A stretch of 64,000 bases of DNA from G963677915 sp963677915 (GTDB lineage: Bacteria; Bacillota; Clostridia; Lachnospirales; Vallitaleaceae), in NCBI GenBank assembly GCA_963677915.2, contig CAXXGE010000028.1, forward strand, positions 1 to 64,000, given 5' to 3'. How positions within the stretch are numbered: position 1 is the first letter of the stretch; each line of letters begins with the position of its first letter. Under the pieces are notes generated by a model, which was not told the origin of the DNA, did not search any database, and worked only from the letters and a program-made list of their open reading frames with translations. Shown piece after piece: positions 1-9,681 of this stretch. The position numbers were made by a program, and so were the translations under genes.

Positions 1-540
1 TATATCGATGGGGTGGATACGATTATACGGATGGCGGTTCCCTATGCCAAAGGGACGTTGAGTCTGGATCTTGACAATATGTTCATTCTTCTTGGTATCT
101 TGCTCGTTATCCAGATCATTGCTTTTCCCTTTGCCTTGCTCTACGGCAAGCTGGCCGGCGTCTTCACAGCAAAAAAAATGATACTTTTTGGGATATTAAG
201 CTATATTGTTGCAGTCGTCTTTGCTTTCTATATGACGAAGCTGTATCATGTCTTCATCCTGGGTGCCATCATTGGATCAGCCCAGGGGGGCATACAGGCG
301 CTGAGCCGTTCCTATTACGCCAAAATCATTCCCAAGAAGAATGCCAATGAATTCTTTGGTTTCTACAATGTATTCGGGAAGTTCGCGGCAATCCTCGGCC
401 CACTGCTTATGTCGCTGACCAATACACTGACGGGAAAACCAAGGTACAGCATTTTCGCAATTTTGCCGCTGTTCCTGCTCGGATTCATCATCATGTTAAC
501 GCTGCCAGAAAAAGCGAAACACGAAGTTGATATCGTTTAA
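1..540 (+). CDS. MFS permease, UMF1/Atg22-like, C-terminal part
   Basis: The reading frame is open from the first base of the window, so this is the last ~179 codons of a longer gene. The protein has about five strongly hydrophobic segments separated by short basic loops, as in the C-terminal half of a 12-helix major facilitator. The residues Tyr-Ile-Asp-Gly-Val followed by Ile-Arg-Met-Ala and the Gln-Gly-Gly-Ile-Gln-Ala-Leu-Ser-Arg-Ser segment near residue 95 resemble UMF1 (Atg22-like) permeases. Substrate cannot be told. A GTG at base 13 is inside the domain and is not the real start. A strong terminator follows the stop codon. Confidence 0.75.
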   Translation, partial: YIDGVDTIIRMAVPYAKGTLSLDLDNMFILLGILLVIQIIAFPFALLYGKLAGVFTAKKMILFGILSYIVAVVFAFYMTKLYHVFILGAIIGSAQGGIQALSRSYYAKIIPKKNANEFFGFYNVFGKFAAILGPLLMSLTNTLTGKPRYSIFAILPLFLLGFIIMLTLPEKAKHEVDIV

Positions 541-558
541 TATGTGATTACTACAGCA

Positions 559-588
559 AGCCGCTTCCGGCATTGGAAGCGGCTTTTT
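559..588 (+). terminator. Rho-independent terminator
   Basis: A perfect 10-bp stem (AGCCGCTTCC / GGAAGCGGCT) with a 6-base loop is followed by TTTT. It closes the permease gene and isolates the iscR promoter. Confidence 0.9.
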
Positions 589-613
589 CCATGTTTTCCG
601 GTTGTAAAATGCA

Positions 614-636
614 ATTCCGACTAAAATAGTAGGAAT
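614..636 (+). promoter_or_regulatory. IscR-type operator, upstream site
   Basis: ATTCCGACTA and TAGTAGGAAT form an inverted repeat around AAA, with 9 of 10 positions complementary. The layout GACT-R-www-Y-AGT with flanking CC/GG agrees with the IscR type 1 [Fe-S] site. It lies 27 bp upstream of the iscR -35 box. Confidence 0.65.
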
Positions 637-662
637 GTACAATAAAAGTACATGTTAAACTA

Positions 663-691
663 TTGACAAGGATGTCCAACCATGATAAATT
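663..691 (+). promoter_or_regulatory. iscR promoter
   Basis: TTGACA at 663-668 and TAAATT at 686-691 are 17 bp apart. The promoter lies between two IscR-like operators, so autorepression is the natural reading. Confidence 0.65.
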
Positions 692-700
692 ATGATTATT

Positions 701-725
701 ATATCCGAGTAGATTAGTTGGAATT
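701..725 (+). promoter_or_regulatory. IscR-type operator, downstream site
   Basis: ATATCCGAGTA-GAT-TAGTTGGAATT has the same 25-bp architecture as IscR type 1 sites but is less symmetric (7 of 11 arm positions pair). It sits between the -10 box and the iscR ribosome site, where bound protein would block transcription. Confidence 0.6.
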
Positions 726-736
726 GGAGGTGTTGC

Positions 737-1195
737 ATGAAACTTTCAACGAAAGGTCGATATGGCCTACGGGCAATGATAGACATAGCAATCAATGCTG
801 ATGAAGGTCAGGTTTCAATAAAAAGCATAGCAGAGCGGCAGGCGATTTCCGAGAACTATCTCGAGCGTATCGTGGCAGTACTCAAGAAAACCGGGTACGT
901 CAAGAGTACCAGAGGTGCCCAGGGCGGTTACGAACTGAGCAAGAAGCCGGCAGATATTTCAGTTGGCGATATTCTAAGAGCTCTTGAAGGGGGCCTGAAC
1001 CCTGTGGACTGTGTTCTGACGAATGATGATATATCCTGTGATGAATCTGCCTTCTGTGTGACGAAATTCGTCTGGAAAAGAATCAGTGACAGTATCAACC
1101 AGGTTGTTGACAATATATCTTTGGAGGACCTTGTCGAAGAGCAGCGTGCCATCGACCGGATGGTCCAGGCAAGAAAGGAAGCGTACAATGGATAA
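737..1195 (+). CDS. iscR: Rrf2-family Fe-S cluster regulator IscR
   Basis: This 152-residue protein has the Rrf2 winged helix-turn-helix in its first ~75 residues, beginning MKLSTKGRYGLRAM, then the dimer helix. Three cysteines at positions 92, 101 and 107 match the spacing used by IscR for [2Fe-2S] ligation. It should sense Fe-S status and repress its own operon through the two operators upstream. The ribosome site TTGGAGGTG precedes ATG 737. The gene overlaps the start of iscS by 8 bases, so the two are translationally coupled. A CymR-like Rrf2 repressor without a cluster is less likely because of the cysteine triad. Confidence 0.9.
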   Translation: MKLSTKGRYGLRAMIDIAINADEGQVSIKSIAERQAISENYLERIVAVLKKTGYVKSTRGAQGGYELSKKPADISVGDILRALEGGLNPVDCVLTNDDISCDESAFCVTKFVWKRISDSINQVVDNISLEDLVEEQRAIDRMVQARKEAYNG

Positions 1196-2382
1196 AGGAA
1201 TATATTTGGACCATGCGGCGACGACGCCGGTTAAAGCTGAAGTACTAGCAGCTATGCTGCCTTATTTTTCGGAAAGTTTTGGAAATCCTTCAAGTATTTA
1301 CAGTTTCGCCCAAAACAACAAAGAAGCTGTTGAGGCTGCAAGGGAACAGGTAGCAAAAGCTATCGGTGCCAGCGAGAGGGAAATCTTCTTCACAAGCGGT
1401 GGCACGGAGGCAGATAACTGGGCAATCAAAGGGATTGCAGAAAGTTATAAGGACAAGGGCAACCACATCATCACAACGACGTTCGAGCACCATGCGGTAC
1501 TTCATACCTGTGAATACCTTGAGCGGAATGGTTTTGAGGTCACGTATCTTGATGTGGACGAGAATGGTCTGGTCGATCCGAGCAGGTGCGTGCCGCCATC
1601 AAAGACAATACCATCCTGATTACAATCATGTTTGCAAACAATGAAATCGGTACGATTCAGCCAATAAGGGAAATCGGTGCGGTGGCAAAAGAGAAGGGCG
1701 TCTTCTTCCATACGGATGCGGTACAGGCAGTCGGCCATGTGCCCATCGACGTTAAAGAAGACAACATCGACCTCCTGTCTATCAGCGGCCACAAGCTTTA
1801 CGGGCCAAAAGGCATCGGCGCACTTTATGTAAGAAGAGCATCAAGCTCAAAGCCTACATCCATGGCGGCGCTCAGGAAAAGAAACGCCGCGGCGGAACGG
1901 AGAACGTGCCTGCTATTGTAGGGTTTGGTAAAGCCATAGAATCCGCTGTGGAGACGTTGGAAGAGGAATCTAAAAGACAGACGAATCTCAGAGACTACCT
2001 AATCGAAAGAATAGGGAATGAAATAGAATACTGCAAGCTGAATGGTCATCCTACAAAACGTTTGCCCAACAATGTGAACTTCAGTTTTGAATTTATTGAG
2101 GGTGAATCTCTGTTGATCATGCTGGATATGAAAGGTATCTATGCTTCAAGCGGATCGGCATGCACATCAGGTTCCCTCGATCCATCACACGTGCTCCTGG
2201 CCATTGGCCTACCTCATGAAATTGCACATGGATCATTGAGGATATCTCTGGGTGAGTCAACAACGACGGAACAGCTAGACTTCCTGGTGGATTCCCTTAA
2301 AGGCATTGTCAACAGATTGAGAAAGATGTCGCCGCTGTATGAAGATTTCGAACAGAAGATAGTAAAAAGTTTGCTGGTTTAA
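1188..2382 (+). CDS. iscS: Cysteine desulfurase IscS (read in three frames)
   Basis: IscS takes sulfur from cysteine with PLP and passes it as persulfide to IscU and MnmA. The signature residues are all present: LDHAATTP at the start, FEHHAVLH, the Schiff-base lysine in SGHKLYGPKG, GGAQEKKRRGG and the active-site cysteine in SSGSACTSG. However, the frame shifts by one missing base near 1580 (codons read D-P-E-Q-V-R-A-A after repair) and again near 1835 (V-R-K-S-I-K after repair). All three pieces together give a full-length ~398-residue enzyme. Given the intact operon this is probably sequencing error, but true inactivation cannot be excluded here. ATG 1188 overlaps the end of iscR. Confidence 0.88.
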
Positions 2383-2404
2383 GGCAGAAAGATAGAGGTG
2401 CGAT

Positions 2405-2842
2405 ATGTATACAGATAAAGTAATGGATCATTTTTCGAACCCAAGAAATATGGGTGAGATAGAAAACGCTTCAGGCGTCGGTACAGTTGGAAACGCGAAA
2501 TGCGGTGATATTATGAGAATCTATCTTGATGTCAAGGACGGCATAATCAAGGATGTCAAGTTCAAGACATTCGGATGCGGTGCGGCCATTGCAACAAGTT
2601 CCATGGCAACAGAAATGGTAATGGGAAAGACAATCGAGGAAGCTTTGCATGTGACAAACAAAGCAGTTATGGACGCTCTGGATGGACTCCCAAAAGCGAA
2701 GGTCCACTGTTCGCTCCTAGCTGAAGAAGCGCTTCACGCGGCTCTGTGGGACTATGCGCAAAAGAACAATATCGTGATTGAGGGCCTGGAGGAACCGAAA
2801 GAATCAGACCATCATGAAGATGACGAAGATGATGACGAATAA
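2405..2842 (+). CDS. iscU: Fe-S scaffold protein IscU
   Basis: The 145-residue protein is an IscU/NifU N-domain scaffold on which clusters are built from IscS sulfur. The three ligand cysteines are C33 (KCGD), C58 (GCGAA) and C102 (HCSLLAEE). The last ~15 residues are almost entirely acidic (HHEDDEDDDE), a tail not needed for the fold. A GATAGAGGTG ribosome site precedes ATG 2405. Its end overlaps the start of mnmA. The order iscR-iscS-iscU-mnmA is common in Clostridia. Confidence 0.92.
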   Translation: MYTDKVMDHFSNPRNMGEIENASGVGTVGNAKCGDIMRIYLDVKDGIIKDVKFKTFGCGAAIATSSMATEMVMGKTIEEALHVTNKAVMDALDGLPKAKVHCSLLAEEALHAALWDYAQKNNIVIEGLEEPKESDHHEDDEDDDE

Positions 2843-3926
2843 AACAGTCGTCGTTGGCATGTCGGGCGGTGTGGATTCTTCCGTAGCCGCCTTTTTGCTG
2901 AAGGAACAAGGTTATAATGTCATCGGTGTTACCATGCAGATCTGGCAGGATGACGACCGACAGGTTCAGGAAGAGAAGGCCGGATGCTGCGGCTTGAGTG
3001 CTGTGGATGATGCGAGAAGGGTGGCCAATGCACTGGAAATACCCTATTATGTCATGAATTTCAAGAAGGAGTTCAGTGAGGGTGTCATCGACTATTTTGT
3101 CAATGAATATCTCCAAGGCAGAACGCCCAATCCCTGCATTGCCTGCAACAGGTACGTCAAATGGGAATCCCTGCTGCAGCGCAGCATGAATATTGGCGCA
3201 GACTACATTGCCACGGGGCACTATGCAAGTGTTGTTCAACTTCCGAACGAAAGATATGCCTTAGAAAAATCCAAGACAGACAGAAAAGACCAGACGTATG
3301 CACTATACAATCTGACACAGGAACAGCTTTCCAGAACACTGATGCCTGTCGGAAAGTTCGAGAAAGAGGATATCCGGAAGATGGCGGAGAAGATCAATCT
3401 CCGTATAGCCAACAAGCCTGACAGTCAGGAGATCTGCTTCATTCCGGACAATGATTATGGCCGTTTTATCAAAGACTATACAGGGAAAGAGATGGAAACC
3501 GGTGATTTCGTGGATACGGCTGGCAACGTGGTTGGTAAGCATAAGGGCATCGCCAACTACACGATAGGACAGCGCAAAGGGCTGGGTCTTGCAATGGGCA
3601 AGCCGGTTTTTGTTGTTGAGATCGATTCTGTAAACAATACCGTCGTTGTTGGAGACAACGAGGATGTTTTTTCGAAAGGTTTGATTGCAAATCAGCTTAA
3701 TTTCATGGCTTTCGATAAGCTGGAAGGTGAAATGAGACTGACGGGCAAAATCCGCTATTCCCATAAGGAAGCGCCTTGCACCGTCAGGATGACAGATGAA
3801 GATACGATGGAAGTCATTTTCGACGACCCAGTAAGAGCAGTGACACCTGGACAGGCGGTCGTGCTTTATGACGGCAGCATTGTGGTGTCGGCGGCGGTAC
3901 CATCATCAATAAAATTTAAAATTTGA
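2829..3926 (+). CDS. mnmA: tRNA-specific 2-thiouridylase MnmA
   Basis: MnmA thiolates U34 of Lys, Glu and Gln tRNAs using persulfide sulfur from IscS. The PP-loop SGGVDSS lies ~10 residues from the start, the two catalytic cysteines are in NPCIACNR and DSQEICFI, and the C-terminal beta barrel carries IGQRKGLG. About 365 residues is the normal length. The start is uncertain: in-frame ATGs at 2814, 2820, 2829 and 2832 all lie inside the end of iscU; I chose 2829 because little sequence precedes the core in homologues. The 3' end overlaps the convergent PHP gene by 11 bases. Confidence 0.92.
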   Translation: MMTNKTVVVGMSGGVDSSVAAFLLKEQGYNVIGVTMQIWQDDDRQVQEEKAGCCGLSAVDDARRVANALEIPYYVMNFKKEFSEGVIDYFVNEYLQGRTPNPCIACNRYVKWESLLQRSMNIGADYIATGHYASVVQLPNERYALEKSKTDRKDQTYALYNLTQEQLSRTLMPVGKFEKEDIRKMAEKINLRIANKPDSQEICFIPDNDYGRFIKDYTGKEMETGDFVDTAGNVVGKHKGIANYTIGQRKGLGLAMGKPVFVVEIDSVNNTVVVGDNEDVFSKGLIANQLNFMAFDKLEGEMRLTGKIRYSHKEAPCTVRMTDEDTMEVIFDDPVRAVTPGQAVVLYDGSIVVSAAVPSSIKFKI

Positions 3927-4719
3927 TTTTTACTGGCTTTCTTTGAACATAGACGAGATAGCCGTCAAAACCAATCATTTTGAGGCGTTCTTCCACTTGG
4001 TCGAACGCCCTTTTCAGCTCTTCGGGCTTGTGGGCATCGGATCCGATCGTAATGTTTCTTCCCCCCAGTTCATAATAGCGTTCGAGAATGCCATAGGAAG
4101 GGTGGGGCTGGTCCAAGCCGTATTTGTATCCAGAAGTATTTACTTCAATGGATTTGTCCTTCTTGATGATGGCTTTCAGCAATGGATCCAGAACGTCCTG
4201 GAATTCCGCGTATTCGAATTTCTTGTTGTCCTCAAGCCAGTATCTGATGACATAATCCAGATGGCCGTAAGCGTCAAAATCATCGAAGTTTTCAACCTGT
4301 TCAAGGGCGTATCTGAAGTATTCCCTGTAGCCGTCTTCGCGGCCTCTTGTGTTGAAATAGTTCGCATCATAGGGATCCTGGCCGACAATCAGGTGGCTGG
4401 ATGCCAGTATGAAGTCATAGCCTCTGCTTTTTACCAGTTCGGATAGCGTATCATGGAGATGGGTCTGCATGCCAAGCTCAATGCCGATCAGTATGATGAT
4501 TCTGTCTTGGTATTTTGCTTTCAGGTCGGCAATGTATGGGAAATAGCTGTCGATATCCAGTTCGAAATCGTAATCGCATTGCGGGAAATCCAAGTCATGG
4601 TGTTCGGTCAAAGCCAGGTATTCGAGTTTCTTATCTATTGCTGCATCGACCATATCTGTCATGGCAACTTCACAATCGCCGGAAAAATCACTGTGCGAAT
4701 GGCAATCTGCTTTTATCAT
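3916..4719 (-). CDS. Histidinol-phosphatase-like PHP hydrolase
   Basis: The 267-residue protein has the PHP metal-binding motifs: D5-x-H7-x-H9 at the N-terminus, TEHHD near residue 40, a glutamate in GIELG, SSH near residue 107, GHLDY near 152 and GSDAHKPEEL near 228. These match the HisK/HisJ-type histidinol phosphatases that act in histidine synthesis. No other his genes are near, so the substrate is inferred only from family. The ribosome site AAGGAGGATG precedes the ATG at 4719. The gene faces mnmA and the two overlap at their ends. Confidence 0.8.
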   Translation of the reverse strand: MIKADCHSHSDFSGDCEVAMTDMVDAAIDKKLEYLALTEHHDLDFPQCDYDFELDIDSYFPYIADLKAKYQDRIIILIGIELGMQTHLHDTLSELVKSRGYDFILASSHLIVGQDPYDANYFNTRGREDGYREYFRYALEQVENFDDFDAYGHLDYVIRYWLEDNKKFEYAEFQDVLDPLLKAIIKKDKSIEVNTSGYKYGLDQPHPSYGILERYYELGGRNITIGSDAHKPEELKRAFDQVEERLKMIGFDGYLVYVQRKPVKIKF

Positions 4720-4887
4720 GTCATCCTCCTTGCTTGCTTGCGTGATGAAAACAAGTATAGCATAAGACTTTTTGAAAGGAAATCTTTTTGAAGTTTTACT
4801 TGAATGGCAAAATACGCCTATGGTAATATTGAAAGGGCTATTAACAAGGATTTAATGATAACTTTACATACTACAGGAGGAAAATCC

Positions 4888-6555
4888 ATGAGTGACCAGG
4901 TAAGAGAGCTTCTCTTTAATGTGTTCAGCCTTTTCGGGGTTTTGGCATATTTATTTACGGGATGCATATTATGGCCGATGGCTTGCAGAAGTCAGCAGGC
5001 AACAAGATGAAGAATTTGCTGGGGATACTGACCAACAACCGGTTCGTTGCGGTAATTGGTGGGTGCGGGTGTCACTGCCATCATCCAGAGCAGTTCGGCA
5101 AGCACGGTCATGGTTGTCGGTTTCGTCAATGCGGGACTGATGAATCTGACCCAGGCGGTTGGTGTCATTATGGGAGCCAACATCGGTACCACCATCACCT
5201 CATGGCTCGTTTCCCTGGATGAAATATTGGTGTTTTTCAAACCGGACAAAATAGCACCGTTTGTCATCGGTGTCGGTGCGGTCATGTTCTTTTTCTCGAA
5301 AGACAACAAAAACAAGCAAGTCGGTGAAATATTTGTAGGATTTGCTTTGATTTTCATCGGTCTCACATATATGAAACACGGCATAACACCTTATAAGGAT
5401 TCACCGGTTTTCCAACAGGCTTTTATCACATTGGGTCAGAATCCATTCCTGGGCGTCCTGGCTGGCGCGTTGGTAACAGCAGTCATCCAAAGCAGTTCCG
5501 CTTCTGTCGGTATACTGCAGACCTTGGCGGCGACGGGGGTTGTACCTTTTAGCGCGGCTATCTATATAGTCCTGGGCCAGAACATCGGTACAACTGTCAC
5601 TGCGATGCTTTCCAGCATAGGTGCCAATAAAACGGCGAAGAGAGCAGCTGTCATACATTTGCTGTTCAATGTTATCGGTACAGTCGTATTTACGATACTT
5701 GCCGTTGTGCTCTTCAAAACGACGCTTTCGCATCTTGCGGGAACGCTTATATCCAAGGTTCAGATCAGTACCTTCCATACCTTGTTCAATGTGAGCTGTA
5801 CGGTGCTAATGTTTGGATTTGCCAACAAACTGGTGTATTTCGCTGAAAAACTGGTACCTGGTGTTGACCGTGAGGCACTGTCCGAAGATGAAATTACGCT
5901 GAAACACCTGGATGACCGTATACTCGAGACACCATCTTTTGCAGTGCAGAATGCGATCAAAGAAGTTGTGAGAATGGGTGAACTGACAATTGAAAACACC
6001 AAATCAGCTACCATGTGCCTTATATCAAAAGATCAGGCGCAGATTAAAAAGGTTATTCGGGCTGAGAAGGATATCAATAAGCTGGAAAAACTGATTACGG
6101 ATTATCTTGTTAAAATTAACAATATACCTTTGAATGACAGGCAGCACCTTGTGATTACAAACCTGTTCCATACAGTCAATGATATAGAACGTGTAGGCGA
6201 CCATGCGGAAAACATCGCAGAACTGGCCCAGTACTACCTGGATAATGACCTTCAGTTCTCTGAAGAAGCGGAAGCGGAATTCAAGGAAATCAGCAAAATA
6301 TCAGTTGAAATCATTGAATTGGCGATAGAAGCCCGTAGAAACGACAGGGTTGAGCTGGTCAAGAAGGTGGAGCTTCTTGAGGAAAAAATCGACGATATGG
6401 AAGAAGAACTGCGCAGGCAGCACATCAAACGTCTTGCTGAGAACAAGTGCAACTCCACCACGGGTGTTGTTTTCCTTGATACCATCAGCAACCTCGAACG
6501 TATATCCGACCATGCTCTTAACATAGCCGGTTATGTTAAGGAAGAAGTCATATAG
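4888..6555 (+). CDS. Na/Pi cotransporter with PhoU domain (two frameshifts)
   Basis: This is a PNaS/NptA-type sodium-phosphate symporter. The membrane half carries two inverted QSSSAS repeats (near bases 5085 and 5490), the hallmark of the family. The C-terminal ~210 residues form PhoU-like helical bundles. The start at ATG 4888 has a clear AGGAGG. The frame loses one base near 4949 (the sequence then reads F-I-Y-G-M-H-I-M-A-D-G) and gains one G in the run at 5059-5063 (then V-A-V-I-G-G-A-G-V-T). The two shifts cancel, leaving a full-length 555-residue product if corrected. A weak promoter (TTGAAT, TAATAT) lies at 4800-4829. Confidence 0.85.
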
Positions 6556-6567
6556 TATAGCGACTCC

Positions 6568-6596
6568 TTGCAAATAGCGGACTAATCGTATATAAT
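6568..6596 (+). promoter_or_regulatory. gpmI promoter
   Basis: TTGCAA at 6568 and a consensus TATAAT at 6591 are separated by 17 bp, 60 bp upstream of the gpmI start. Confidence 0.7.
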
Positions 6597-6655
6597 TCAA
6601 TGGACTATTTGATTGATATTGTTTTAGAATGTAAATACAGTAAGGAGCCAGTATA

Positions 6656-8200
6656 ATGAGAAAAAAACCGACTGTTCTTATGATCCTTGATGGATATGGA
6701 TTGAACAAAAAAGAAGAGGGCAATGCAGTCAAGCACGCCAACACGCCAGCTATGGATGCGCTGATGAATAACGGCGTATTTGTCGAAGGCCATGCGAGCG
6801 GTATGGATGTTGGGTTGCCGGATGGGCAAATGGGCAACTCGGAAGTTGGACACCTGAACATGGGCGCAGGAAGAGTTGTTTACCAGGAACTTACCAGAAT
6901 CACCAAAGCCATTAATGATGGCGATTTCTTTGATAATGATGCTTTGAACAAAGCAATCGACCAAGCGATTGCCAACAATACTTCATTGCATCTGTTCGGG
7001 TTGCTGTCAGACGGTGGTGTACACAGCCACAATACACATTTGTATGCGCTTGTTGAACTGGCCAAGAAGAAGGGCCTCGAGAACGTGTATGTGCATTGCT
7101 TCCTTGACGGCAGAGATACACCGCCACAATCTGGAAAAGATTTTGTCGCAGCGCTTGATGCCAAGATGAAAGAAATCGGTACGGGAAAAATCGCTACAGT
7201 CATGGGCAGATACTATGCAATGGACAGGGACAACAGATGGGACAGAGTCGAACTTGCTTACAATGCCATGGTAATGGGTGAGGGCCTGACTTCAGAGACA
7301 GGTGTAGAAGCAGTACAAAACAGCTATGACAAAGAAGTGGTTGACGAGTTCGTTGTACCGACAGTTGTCATGGAAGACGGCAAGCCGGTAGCAACCATTG
7401 ACGCAGATGATTCAATCATCTTCTTCAACTTCCGCCCGGACAGAGCGCGTCAGATTACGCGTTCTTTCTGTGACGAGAACTTCAGTAATTTCGAGCGTAA
7501 AAAAGGCTTCATCCCTTTGACAGTGTCTGTCTTTACAGAGTATGATGTGACGATTCCAAATAAAAATGTAGCATTCCATAAAACATCTCTGGACAACACA
7601 TTCGGCCAGTATCTTGCGGATAACGGATTGACCCAGCTCAGACTTGCCGAAACGGAAAAATACGCCCACGTTACGTTCTTCTTCAACGGCGGTGTCGAGG
7701 AACCGAATGAAGGGGAGGAAAGGATCCTTGTTCCTTCACCTAAAGTAGCGACCTATGACCTTCAGCCGGAGATGAGCGCTTTTACAGTGCGTGATGAGCT
7801 GGTGGCAGCTATCAAGAGCGATAAGTTTGATGTCATCGTTGTCAACTTCGCAAATCCGGACATGGTAGGCCACACAGGCATCGAATCTGCTGCGATAAAA
7901 GCGGTGGAAGCTGTCGACCAGTGTGTCACTGATGCGATTGCTGCACTCAAGGAAGTGGATGGAGTCATGTTCATCTGTGCTGACCACGGCAATGCTGAAC
8001 AGCTGATCGATTATGAAACACATCAGCCTTTTACAGCACATACAGTCAATCCGGTACCATTTATCCTGGTGAATGCCGGAGAGGGCATCGGTCTTAAGGA
8101 AGGCGGCAAGCTGGCGGATATCGCACCGACACTGCTTGACCTGATGGAATTGCCGATTCCAGAAGAGATGACAGGCGAAAGTTTGCTGGAAAAAAATTAG
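6656..8200 (+). CDS. gpmI: Cofactor-independent phosphoglycerate mutase
   Basis: GpmI interconverts 3- and 2-phosphoglycerate with a phosphoserine intermediate and two Mn ions. D12 (ILDGYG), catalytic S62 in GNSEVGHLNMGAGR, HCFLDGRD, FNFRPDRARQ, the D-x-V-x-H site in NPDMVGHTG and CADHGN are all present. At 514 residues it has the normal length. AAGGAG precedes ATG 6656. It has its own promoter and a strong terminator, so it can be expressed apart from eno even though the two are adjacent steps of glycolysis. No gap, pgk or tpi lies upstream. Confidence 0.96.
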   Translation: MRKKPTVLMILDGYGLNKKEEGNAVKHANTPAMDALMNNGVFVEGHASGMDVGLPDGQMGNSEVGHLNMGAGRVVYQELTRITKAINDGDFFDNDALNKAIDQAIANNTSLHLFGLLSDGGVHSHNTHLYALVELAKKKGLENVYVHCFLDGRDTPPQSGKDFVAALDAKMKEIGTGKIATVMGRYYAMDRDNRWDRVELAYNAMVMGEGLTSETGVEAVQNSYDKEVVDEFVVPTVVMEDGKPVATIDADDSIIFFNFRPDRARQITRSFCDENFSNFERKKGFIPLTVSVFTEYDVTIPNKNVAFHKTSLDNTFGQYLADNGLTQLRLAETEKYAHVTFFFNGGVEEPNEGEERILVPSPKVATYDLQPEMSAFTVRDELVAAIKSDKFDVIVVNFANPDMVGHTGIESAAIKAVEAVDQCVTDAIAALKEVDGVMFICADHGNAEQLIDYETHQPFTAHTVNPVPFILVNAGEGIGLKEGGKLADIAPTLLDLMELPIPEEMTGESLLEKN

Positions 8201-8208
8201 AGATATCC

Positions 8209-8245
8209 AATCCCGGTTTGATTCATCAAAACCGGGATTTTTTTT
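8209..8245 (+). terminator. Rho-independent terminator after gpmI
   Basis: An 11-bp stem (AATCCCGGTTT / AAACCGGGATT) is followed by eight T residues. Confidence 0.95.
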
Positions 8246-8297
8246 CTTTTATTTGGTATAATTATAGTATCAACAAACAGGTGAAAGGAGAACGATT

Positions 8298-9611
8298 ATG
8301 AAGCAATTTTTTGAGATAACTGATGTTTATGCAAGAGAAGTACTGGATTCCAGAGCGAATCCGACTGTGGAAGTGGAAGTTGTGGTAGACGACCAATATA
8401 TCGGTGTAGCAGCCGTGCCTTCCGGCGCTTCTACAGGGGCATTTGAAGCTGTCGAGCTCAGAGACGGCGGCAATAGATATATGAGTAAAGGCGTGCAGAA
8501 CGCTGTAGACAATGTCAACGATATCATAGCGGATGAATTGATTGGTATGAATGCACTCGACCAAAGGGCCATCGACATGCTGATGATTGAGCTTGACGGT
8601 ACGGAGAACAAAGGCAAGCTGGGAGCGAATGCAATTCTGGGAGTTTCCATGGCAACTGCCAAAGCAGCTGCCCAGGCTGTAGGGATGCCACTTTACCAGT
8701 ACCTTGGAGGTTTCAATGCCTTCACGCTTCCGGTACCGATGATGAACATTCTGAACGGCGGCGAGCATGCGGACAATACTGTCGACCTTCAGGAATTCAT
8801 GATTATGCCGGTTGGTGCCGTCTCCTTCAAGGAAGCGCTGCAGATCTGTGCTGAAATCTACCACAATCTGAAGAAAGTCCTCAATGAAAAAGGGCTGGCT
8901 ACCGGTGTTGGCGATGAGGGCGGCTTCGCTCCGAACCTCGCATCTACGGATGAAGCCATCGAGATTATCCTTGACGCCGTTGAGAAAGCGGGCTACAAGC
9001 CTGGCGAGGATATCAGAATCGCCATCGATGCTGCCTCCAGTGAGCTCTACAACGAAGTAACGAAGAAGTACCATTTCCCTGGCGAAAGCGAAATGAAGGG
9101 TGAGGATGTGGTAAGGACTTCGGATGAGATGGTTGAATACTTCAAAGCACTGGTTGAAAAGTACCCGATCATTTCCATAGAGGATGCCCTGGACGAAGAA
9201 GACTGGGAAGGCTGGAAGAAGCTGACAGAAGCCATCGGCGACAAGGTGCAGCTTGTTGGCGACGATCTGTTCGTTACCAATACGAAGCGCCTGAGTCGTG
9301 GTATCGAGCAAGACATTGCCAATTCGATTCTGATCAAAGTCAATCAGATTGGTACACTTAGTGAGACCTTCGACGCTATCGCAATGGCTAATAGGGCCGG
9401 CTACACAGCAGTTGTATCACACAGGTCTGGTGAAACGGAAGACACGACGATTGCGGACATCGTTGTGGCCGCCAATGCCGGACAGATCAAGACGGGTGCG
9501 CCATGCCGTTCAGACAGGGTCGCCAAATACAACCAGTTGCTGCGGATTGAAGAAGAGCTGGATGAAGTGGCTTATTTCCCTGGACTGGAAGCCTGGTTCA
9601 ATCTAAAGTAG
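8298..9611 (+). CDS. eno: Enolase
   Basis: Enolase converts 2-phosphoglycerate to phosphoenolpyruvate. The 437-residue sequence shows VLDSRANPTVEVEV, PSGASTG, the metal and catalytic regions GDEGGFAPN, SIEDALDEEDW, LVGDDLFVTN and the loop SHRSGETEDT, with GQIKTGAPCRSDR near the end. ATG 8298 is preceded by GAAAGGAG. A TATAAT at 8257 just after the gpmI terminator suggests its own promoter. The usual length is ~430 residues and nothing is missing. Confidence 0.97.
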   Translation: MKQFFEITDVYAREVLDSRANPTVEVEVVVDDQYIGVAAVPSGASTGAFEAVELRDGGNRYMSKGVQNAVDNVNDIIADELIGMNALDQRAIDMLMIELDGTENKGKLGANAILGVSMATAKAAAQAVGMPLYQYLGGFNAFTLPVPMMNILNGGEHADNTVDLQEFMIMPVGAVSFKEALQICAEIYHNLKKVLNEKGLATGVGDEGGFAPNLASTDEAIEIILDAVEKAGYKPGEDIRIAIDAASSELYNEVTKKYHFPGESEMKGEDVVRTSDEMVEYFKALVEKYPIISIEDALDEEDWEGWKKLTEAIGDKVQLVGDDLFVTNTKRLSRGIEQDIANSILIKVNQIGTLSETFDAIAMANRAGYTAVVSHRSGETEDTTIADIVVAANAGQIKTGAPCRSDRVAKYNQLLRIEEELDEVAYFPGLEAWFNLK

Positions 9612-9626
9612 CCTTCAAAATAGTTG

Positions 9627-9655
9627 TTGCTACATGATTCCGTTTGTGCTAATAT
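9627..9655 (+). promoter_or_regulatory. secG promoter
   Basis: TTGCTA at 9627 and TAATAT at 9650 have a 17-bp spacer, ending 26 bp before the secG GTG start. Confidence 0.55.
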
Positions 9656-9681
9656 AGTACTGTTGATTAGGAGGTGGAATC

